From: Myxococcaceae bacterium | GTDB taxonomy: Bacteria > Myxococcota > Myxococcia > Myxococcales > Myxococcaceae | Direction: 5' to 3' | Assembly: GCA_018262385.1 (NCBI GenBank) | Contig: JAGSPQ010000141.1 | Coordinates: forward strand, 1 to 7,642 | Length of the DNA: 7,642 nucleotides | Shown: positions 1 through 7,642 of the stretch, piece after piece | Numbering within the stretch: the stretch's first letter is position 1 | How the letters are laid out: every line of letters starts with the position of its first letter | Position numbers and translations under genes: made by a program | The notes under the pieces: model-generated | The model's database searches: none | Told to the model about the DNA's origin: nothing | What the model saw: the letters and a program-made list of their open reading frames with translations, nothing else

Positions 1-1
1 C

Positions 2-1807
<1,806 letters not shown>

Positions 1808-1831
1808 AGCGGCAGGGCTGGAAGTTGAAAG

Positions 1832-1870
1832 ACGCCGGGTCCCTGCAACCAGGGCCCGGCGTTTTGCTTT
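1832..1870 (+). terminator. Rho-independent terminator downstream of hppA
   Basis: An 8-bp stem (ACGCCGGG at 1832-1839 with CCCGGCGT at 1855-1862) continues, past one bulged T at 1840, as a 5-bp stem (CCCTG at 1841-1845 with CAGGG at 1850-1854). The loop is CAAC. TTT follows directly, with a second T run at 1868-1870, and AAA precedes the stem. It lies 24 nt after the hppA stop and 28 nt before the next start, so it should end the hppA transcript. The T tract is short, so some readthrough into the cupin gene is possible. Confidence 0.8.
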
Positions 1871-1897
1871 GCGCGACGTGCTATCCAGCGACCTGTC

Positions 1898-2467
1898 TTG
1901 AAGCGCCTGATCACCGCCGAGATCGTCACCCGCGAGTTCGCCAGTGGGCGGCTGCGCATCGCGGCGCCGCGTGGGCAGGCGATCATCACTCCCGCCGCGT
2001 GGTCGAAGGCGAGCGAGCTGGGGGTGAGCTTCGACCAGACTCCGGGCGCGGTGGCCGAGCCGGCCCCGGCCGACGGCGGCAGCTGCGAGCGGCAGGTCGA
2101 CCCGTCCGGGGTGGTGGTGGTGCGCGGGCAGAGCGTGCGGCTGGGCCGGTTCGCGGGCGCCGGGCCGGACAAGCAGGTGGGGCTGACCGACGTGGTGACC
2201 GGCAAGGACCGCTCGCCGATGACCGCCGGCTTCATGAGCTGGAGCAAGGCCGATTCCTTCCCCTGGACCCTCGACTACGACGAGCTGGACTACGTGCTCG
2301 AGGGAGTGCTGCAGATCGGCATCGCCGGGCGGGTGGTCGAGGGCCGGCCGGGCGACGTGCTCTACCTCCCCAGGGGCAGCAAGGTGGTGTTCGGCACCCC
2401 GAGCCGGACGAAGATCTTCTACGTCACCTACCCCGCCGACTGGGCGGGCGCTCCCAAGGCGAAGTAG
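1898..2467 (+). CDS. EutQ-like cupin-domain protein
   Basis: This 189-residue protein matches the EutQ family over its full length. The N-terminus MKRLITAEIVTREFASG parallels the EutQ opening (MKKLITANDI...), and residues 72-182 form a cupin barrel with EutQ-like motifs: GRFAGAGPDKQVGLTDVV (83-100), SPMTAGFMSW (106-115), FPWTLDYDELDYVLEG (121-136) and GDVLYLPRGSKVVFGT (152-167). In Salmonella, EutQ supports ethanolamine microcompartments and has been reported to have acetate kinase activity. Nothing else in this window belongs to that pathway, so the role here is unknown. The chain contains no histidine, so the classic His-based cupin metal site is absent. A Pro/Ala/Gly-rich linker (about 49-70) joins the two parts. 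The TTG start is chosen because it gives the conserved family N-terminus and no ATG or GTG lies in frame between the terminator and it. No clear ribosome binding site is visible. rnz follows 31 nt downstream. Confidence 0.85.
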   Translation: MKRLITAEIVTREFASGRLRIAAPRGQAIITPAAWSKASELGVSFDQTPGAVAEPAPADGGSCERQVDPSGVVVVRGQSVRLGRFAGAGPDKQVGLTDVVTGKDRSPMTAGFMSWSKADSFPWTLDYDELDYVLEGVLQIGIAGRVVEGRPGDVLYLPRGSKVVFGTPSRTKIFYVTYPADWAGAPKAK

Positions 2468-2482
2468 GGCCGCAGTTGGGCT

Positions 2483-2488
2483 AAAGGG
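2483..2488 (+). promoter_or_regulatory. Possible ribosome binding site of rnz
   Basis: AAAGGG ends 10 nt before the GTG at 2499. It is the best Shine-Dalgarno-like stretch in the 31-nt gap after the cupin gene and favours GTG 2499 over ATG 2514. The spacing is slightly long, so the support is moderate. Confidence 0.4.
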
Positions 2489-2498
2489 CTGACCCTTC

Positions 2499-3437
2499 GT
2501 GAGCTCCGCTGGCATGTCGATATTGCGGCTGACGTTCCTCGGCACTTCCGCCGCGGCGCCGACGCTGCACCGCAACGTCTCCGGGATGGCGGTGAAGGCG
2601 GACACCCACCTGCTGCTGTTCGACTGCGGAGAGGGCAGCCAGCGGCAGATGATTCGCTACGGCACCGGCTTCACCGTCGACGCGGCGTTCTTCACCCACT
2701 TTCACGCCGACCACTACCTGGGGATCATCGGCTTCCTGCGCACCCTCGGGATGGGAGGCCGCACCGAGCCGATGCACCTCTACGGGCCGCCGCCGGCGAC
2801 GAAGGTGCTCGACGCGGCGATTCACCTCGGAGTCGAGCGGCTGGCGTTCCCGGTCGAGATCCACGAACTGAAGGGCGGCGAGAAGCTCGATCGCGGGGGC
2901 TATTCGATCAACGCGGTCAAGGTGGACCACCGGGTCAACGCGCTGGGGTACGTGATCGAAGAGAACCTGCGGCCCGGGAAGTTCGAGCTCGAGGCGGCCC
3001 GCGCGCTGGGCGTGCCTCCGGGCCCCGACTACGGGCGGCTGCAGAAAGGGGAGACGGTGAAGGCGGCCGACGGCACCGAGGTGCGGCCCGAGCAGGTGAT
3101 GGGCCCGTCGCGGCCGGGCCGGCGGGTGGTGATCTCGGGCGACACCCGGCCCTGCGCCGCGCTGATCGAGGCGGCCGCCGGAGCCGACCTGCTGATCCAC
3201 GAGTCGACCTTCAGCGACGACGAGCAGGCGCGGGCGCTCGAGACCCGCCACAGCACCGCCCGCGAGGCGGGGAAGGTGGCGCAGCAGGCGCAGGTGAAGC
3301 GGCTGGTGCTGACCCACCTCTCGTCGCGGCACGACGTCGACTTCAAGCCGCTGCTCGAGCAGGCGAAGCAGGAGTACTCCGGCCCCTGTGAAGTGGCCTT
3401 CGATGGGCTGACGATCGAAGTGCCGGTGCGCGAGTAG
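2499..3437 (+). CDS. rnz: Ribonuclease Z (tRNA 3'-processing endonuclease)
   Basis: RNase Z is a zinc-dependent cytoplasmic metallo-beta-lactamase-fold endonuclease that cuts tRNA precursors at the discriminator base to leave a 3' end ready for CCA. The 312 residues are typical of the short bacterial form. Visible signatures, numbered from GTG 2499, are the first strand LTFLGTSAAAP (11-21), FDCGEGSQRQ (41-50), the metal motif H67-x-H69-x-D71-H72, H144 (VDHRVNALGY), D215 (SGDTRPC), IHESTF (233-238), the catalytic-region RHSTA (250-254) and H273 (LTHLSSRH). All expected metal ligands are present. An alternative ATG at 2514 would give MSILRLTFLG, closer to the usual family start; GTG 2499 is kept for its better upstream AAAGGG. 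The gene probably shares a transcript with the cupin gene before it, and it converges on the minus-strand peptidase gene, whose stop is 3 nt away. Confidence 0.95.
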   Translation: MSSAGMSILRLTFLGTSAAAPTLHRNVSGMAVKADTHLLLFDCGEGSQRQMIRYGTGFTVDAAFFTHFHADHYLGIIGFLRTLGMGGRTEPMHLYGPPPATKVLDAAIHLGVERLAFPVEIHELKGGEKLDRGGYSINAVKVDHRVNALGYVIEENLRPGKFELEAARALGVPPGPDYGRLQKGETVKAADGTEVRPEQVMGPSRPGRRVVISGDTRPCAALIEAAAGADLLIHESTFSDDEQARALETRHSTAREAGKVAQQAQVKRLVLTHLSSRHDVDFKPLLEQAKQEYSGPCEVAFDGLTIEVPVRE

Positions 3438-3440
3438 CCG

Positions 3441-5477
<2,037 letters not shown>

Positions 5478-5496
5478 GGCCGGCGCTTATAGCCGC

Positions 5497-5769
5497 TCAG
5501 CCGCGCTTCGGCCGGCGGGAGATCACCGTCGCGACCCCGAGGGCGAGCGCGGCGGCCACTGCGCCCAGGGGCGCGACCTGCCCCCACGCCCGGGCCAGCT
5601 CGTTGTCGGCCGGGTCGGCCAGCAGCACCACCGAGCTCAAGGTGACGGCGAAGGTGAGGCCGAGCAGCACCAGCACCAGGGGGACCCAACGGGGCGCCCG
5701 CTTCTGCTGCATCAGCCCCACCGCCCAGGCGGCGAGCGCGGCGTCGACCATCATCAGCCCGAAGAACAT
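5497..5769 (-). CDS. Small three-helix membrane protein, unknown function
   Basis: This 90-residue protein starts with MFFGLMMVDAALAAWAVG and ends with the basic tail SRRPKRG. Three hydrophobic segments are visible (about 2-20, 28-51 and 63-84). The first loop is basic (QQKRAPR) and the second acidic (DPADNE), so the positive-inside rule predicts N-terminus out and C-terminus in the cytoplasm. The ATG at 5769 begins 2 nt after the rsmB stop, and the stop lies 19 nt before the peptidase start, which supports a real, translationally coupled gene. The same frame stays open far upstream inside rsmB, but that part is an arginine-rich shadow of the methyltransferase and does not belong to the gene. 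I recognise no family. An alternative is that it is a lineage-specific inner-membrane protein with no link to either neighbour. Confidence 0.72.
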   Translation of the reverse strand: MFFGLMMVDAALAAWAVGLMQQKRAPRWVPLVLVLLGLTFAVTLSSVVLLADPADNELARAWGQVAPLGAVAAALALGVATVISRRPKRG

Positions 5770-5771
5770 CT

Positions 5772-7268
5772 TCAGTACATCCGGCGCAGCCGGGCGGCGA
5801 AGAAGCCGTCGGCGCCTTCGGGCCCCGGCAGCGTCCGCAGGTAGCCCTGGACGTTGGGAAAGGTTCCCGCCGACGCGGGCGGCGGCTCGGCGGTGAAGTC
5901 GGGGTGGCTGCGCAGGAACATCTCGACCTGGTCCTGGCCTTCCGAGGGGTCGGTGCTGCAGACGGCGTAGATCAGCAGCCCGCCGGGCGCGACCGCCGCC
6001 TGGCAGTTCTCGAGGATCGCCCGCTGCAGCCGGTGGAGATCGCTCAGATCCTCCTCCTGGCGCCGGTAGCGAAGCTCGGGGTGCCGCCGCAGCGTGCCCA
6101 GGCCCGAGCAGGGAGCGTCGATCAGTGCGGCGTGGAACTCGCCCAGCCCCTCGGGCAGCGGCTTGCTGGCGTCGACCGCGCGGGTCTTCAGCCGATCGAG
6201 CAGGCCCAGCCGCTTCGCCTCGTCGGTGATCTTGTGCAGCTTGTTGGCGTGGAGATCGATCGCCACCACCGCGTGGCGCTGGGCGAGGTGGCAGGCCTTG
6301 CCGCCGGGCGCCGCGCAGGCGTCGAGCACCCGCGCCTCGTCCGGAATCGCCCCGTACAGCCCGACCAGCTGCGCCGCCTCGTCCTGCACCTGCCACAGCC
6401 CCTCGGCGTAGCCGTAGACGTCCTCCACCCGGCCGACGCCGGCGAAGATGATTCCGTCCACGGACATGGTGGTCGGCCTGGCGTCGATCCCGACCTCGGC
6501 GAACTCCTTGAGCAGCGCGTCGCGGGTGGTGCGCGAGGTGTTGACCCGGACCACCACCGACGGAGGCAGGTTGTCGGCGGCGAGCATCGCCTCCGCGCGC
6601 TCGGGGCCGAACTGGCGGGTCCACCGCTTCACCAGCCACAGCGGGTGGCTGTGGGCGATCGCCAGGTGCTCGTCGCGCGGCTCGGGCGGCGGCAGCGGCG
6701 GCGCCTCGAGGGTGGCCAGCTTCCGCAGCACCGCGTTGACGAAGCCGGTGGCGCGCTGCAGGCCCAGCCGCTTGAGCGCCTCGACGGTGTCGGCGACCGC
6801 GGCGTGCTTCGGCACCCGCATGTAGAACAGCTGGTAGGCGCCGACCCGCAGCGCGGCGAGCACCTCGTTCTCCAGCGTCGGCAGCTGGTGGTTGCAGTAC
6901 TGCTGCAGCCCGTAGTCGAGGGTGAGCTGGCGGCGGGTGCTGCCGTAGCAGAGCTCGGTGACGAAGGCGGCGTCGCGGACCTCGGGGAAGCGGTGCTCGT
7001 CGAGCTGCGAGTCGATCACCACGTTGAGGTAGGCGTCGGTGGCGGCCACCCGGGCAAGCACGGTGATCGCCAGCGCGCGGGGGGTCATCTCTCCGCGGGG
7101 GCCGCGGGCGTTCGCCGGCTTGGGCCTGCTCTGGCCGGCCGCCTTGAGCGCGCTCTGGTGCGAGGGCGGCGCGCGCGGGGCTTCGGCCTTCGGCGCAGGG
7201 CGGGCCGGCCCGCGGGGCCCGGCGATTCGGGACGGTCCCCGGAGGTTCTTGATCCGCTCGTCGGTCAT
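5772..7268 (-). CDS. rsmB: 16S rRNA (cytosine-C5) methyltransferase RsmB
   Basis: RsmB uses S-adenosylmethionine to methylate C5 of a 16S rRNA cytosine (C967 in E. coli) during ribosome assembly. Numbered from ATG 7268, the 498 residues comprise a basic Pro/Ala/Arg-rich extension (1-60), a NusB-like RNA-binding helical domain (about 62-185) and a Rossmann methyltransferase domain (about 235-498). Motifs present are DACAAPGGK (316-324, SAM site), the acidic AIDLHANK (336-343), DAPCSGLGTLRRHPE (384-398, with the motif IV Cys387), YAVCSTDPSEG (434-444, nucleophile Cys437) and the C-terminal ADGFFAARLRR. ATG 7268 is chosen because it overlaps the preceding stop as ATGA. The same frame is open to 7409, but that stretch runs antiparallel through nothing family-like and overlaps the upstream gene. 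ATG 7088 (MTPRALAI) would remove the extension and cannot be excluded. The three genes after it are tightly packed. Confidence 0.94.
   Translation of the reverse strand: MTDERIKNLRGPSRIAGPRGPARPAPKAEAPRAPPSHQSALKAAGQSRPKPANARGPRGEMTPRALAITVLARVAATDAYLNVVIDSQLDEHRFPEVRDAAFVTELCYGSTRRQLTLDYGLQQYCNHQLPTLENEVLAALRVGAYQLFYMRVPKHAAVADTVEALKRLGLQRATGFVNAVLRKLATLEAPPLPPPEPRDEHLAIAHSHPLWLVKRWTRQFGPERAEAMLAADNLPPSVVVRVNTSRTTRDALLKEFAEVGIDARPTTMSVDGIIFAGVGRVEDVYGYAEGLWQVQDEAAQLVGLYGAIPDEARVLDACAAPGGKACHLAQRHAVVAIDLHANKLHKITDEAKRLGLLDRLKTRAVDASKPLPEGLGEFHAALIDAPCSGLGTLRRHPELRYRRQEEDLSDLHRLQRAILENCQAAVAPGGLLIYAVCSTDPSEGQDQVEMFLRSHPDFTAEPPPASAGTFPNVQGYLRTLPGPEGADGFFAARLRRMY
7265..7268 (-). other. ATGA stop/start overlap (translational coupling)
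   Basis: On the minus strand the rsmB start ATG and the TGA stop of the preceding gene share the four bases ATGA. This arrangement commonly lets a terminating ribosome restart on the next gene, and it is the main reason for placing the rsmB start here. Confidence 0.7.
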
Positions 7269-7642
7269 TCGCTCAGCTGGGTCATTAACTCGATCAGCTG
7301 ATCGTCGCTCGCCTTCATCGTCGCCGACAGCAGCAATTGCTGGAGCACGTCCTCGAGCTTGTCGCGCTGGCCGCTCTCCATCGGAGCGCCGCTCTGCAGC
7401 TTCTGCCACTCGGCGCGGGCCCAGGCGGCGAGGCCGGAGGCGGTGACGCTGCCAGCGAGGCGATCGGCGATCTGCTGGCGCACCAGCGCGCGGGAGATGA
7501 CGCCCGAGGGCACCGCCGAGGCGCGCCGGCCGCCCATCGACTTCGGCGGCGCGGAAGGAGCCGGCGGCTTCTTCGCCAGCAGCGGCCGGGCCGGCTTGCC
7601 CCCGAGGCTCTTGACGATCTCCCCGCTGGGCAGCACCCGCCC
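7265..7642 (-). CDS. Unrecognised protein with helical C-terminus, possibly 5'-incomplete
   Basis: The frame is open from the right window edge to the TGA at 7265-7267. A GTG at 7636 could be the start (123 residues), but the two codons before it are also open (Gly-Arg), so the gene may begin outside the window. The first half is low-complexity and basic, rich in Pro, Ala and Lys (KPARPLLAKKPPAPSAPPKS). The second half (about 46-123) looks alpha-helical and soluble, with ISRALVRQQIADRLAG, LAAWARAEWQKL, KLEDVLQQLLLSA and DDQLIELMTQLSE forming amphipathic segments. There is no signal peptide or membrane span in the visible part. I recognise no family. The ATGA overlap with rsmB shows co-translation and argues that it is a genuine gene, perhaps linked to RNA or ribosome work, but that link is only contextual. 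Confidence 0.7.
   Translation of the reverse strand, partial: GRVLPSGEIVKSLGGKPARPLLAKKPPAPSAPPKSMGGRRASAVPSGVISRALVRQQIADRLAGSVTASGLAAWARAEWQKLQSGAPMESGQRDKLEDVLQQLLLSATMKASDDQLIELMTQLSE

Noticed and set aside
1898..2467. Evidence for an ethanolamine-utilisation microcompartment locus
   Set aside because: Only the EutQ-like gene is present; neither flank in the window encodes shell proteins, EutB/EutC or EutD.
2481..3332. A 283-residue minus-strand frame opposite rnz
   Set aside because: Its composition is dominated by Arg, His, Leu and Val as expected of antisense to GC-rich coding DNA; rnz on the plus strand is complete.
5770..6639. Upstream part of the frame that contains the small membrane protein, as a 380-residue protein
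   Set aside because: Everything before the ATG at 5769 is an Arg/Gly/Ala-rich out-of-frame reading of rsmB. Only the last 90 codons change to a membrane-protein composition, starting right after the rsmB stop.
5904..7301. A 465-residue plus-strand open frame opposite rsmB
   Set aside because: It is an antisense shadow of rsmB, rich in Gly, Val, Leu and Arg and lacking motifs; rsmB carries every expected methyltransferase motif.
7269..7409. Longer rsmB start at 7409
   Set aside because: It would overlap the upstream gene by about 145 bases and add Arg/Ala-rich residues without family similarity; the ATGA at 7265-7268 is a better start.

Overview
This is a GC-rich window with almost no non-coding DNA. 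It comes from a bacterial chromosome. The mix of genes (a membrane pyrophosphatase, a stand-alone EutQ-like cupin, a dipeptidyl-peptidase 5-like exported peptidase, RNase Z and RsmB) and the strong preference for G or C at third codon positions would fit a Myxococcota/deltaproteobacterial genome. That assignment is an inference; the window holds no taxonomic marker such as rRNA. There are no tRNAs, rRNAs, insertion sequences, CRISPR arrays or phage genes, and I see no dramatic new system. The region looks like ordinary vertically inherited chromosome.

Plus-strand half (2-3437): the 3' part of hppA, a proton-pumping membrane pyrophosphatase, is followed by a convincing intrinsic terminator (1832-1870). 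A TTG-initiated EutQ-like cupin (1898-2467) comes next, and 31 nt after its stop lies rnz (2499-3437), the tRNA 3'-end processing endonuclease. The cupin and rnz could share a transcript.

Minus-strand half (3441-7642), read right to left: a partial unrecognised gene with a helical C-terminus, then rsmB (16S rRNA m5C methyltransferase) overlapping it by ATGA, then a 90-residue three-helix membrane protein starting 2 nt after rsmB, then an exported S9 peptidase of DPP5 type 19 nt further on. The spacing argues for one four-gene operon. Its promoter lies to the right of the window.

The two blocks converge: the stop codons of rnz and the peptidase are only 3 nt apart, with no room for a dedicated terminator. 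Functionally, RNase Z and RsmB serve RNA maturation, the pyrophosphatase conserves energy from the PPi that biosynthesis releases, and the peptidase works on peptides outside the cytoplasm. The points most worth a second look are the apparent membership of the pyrophosphatase in the divergent K+-independent subfamily, the orphan histidine-free EutQ cupin, and the two uncharacterised small proteins flanking rsmB.
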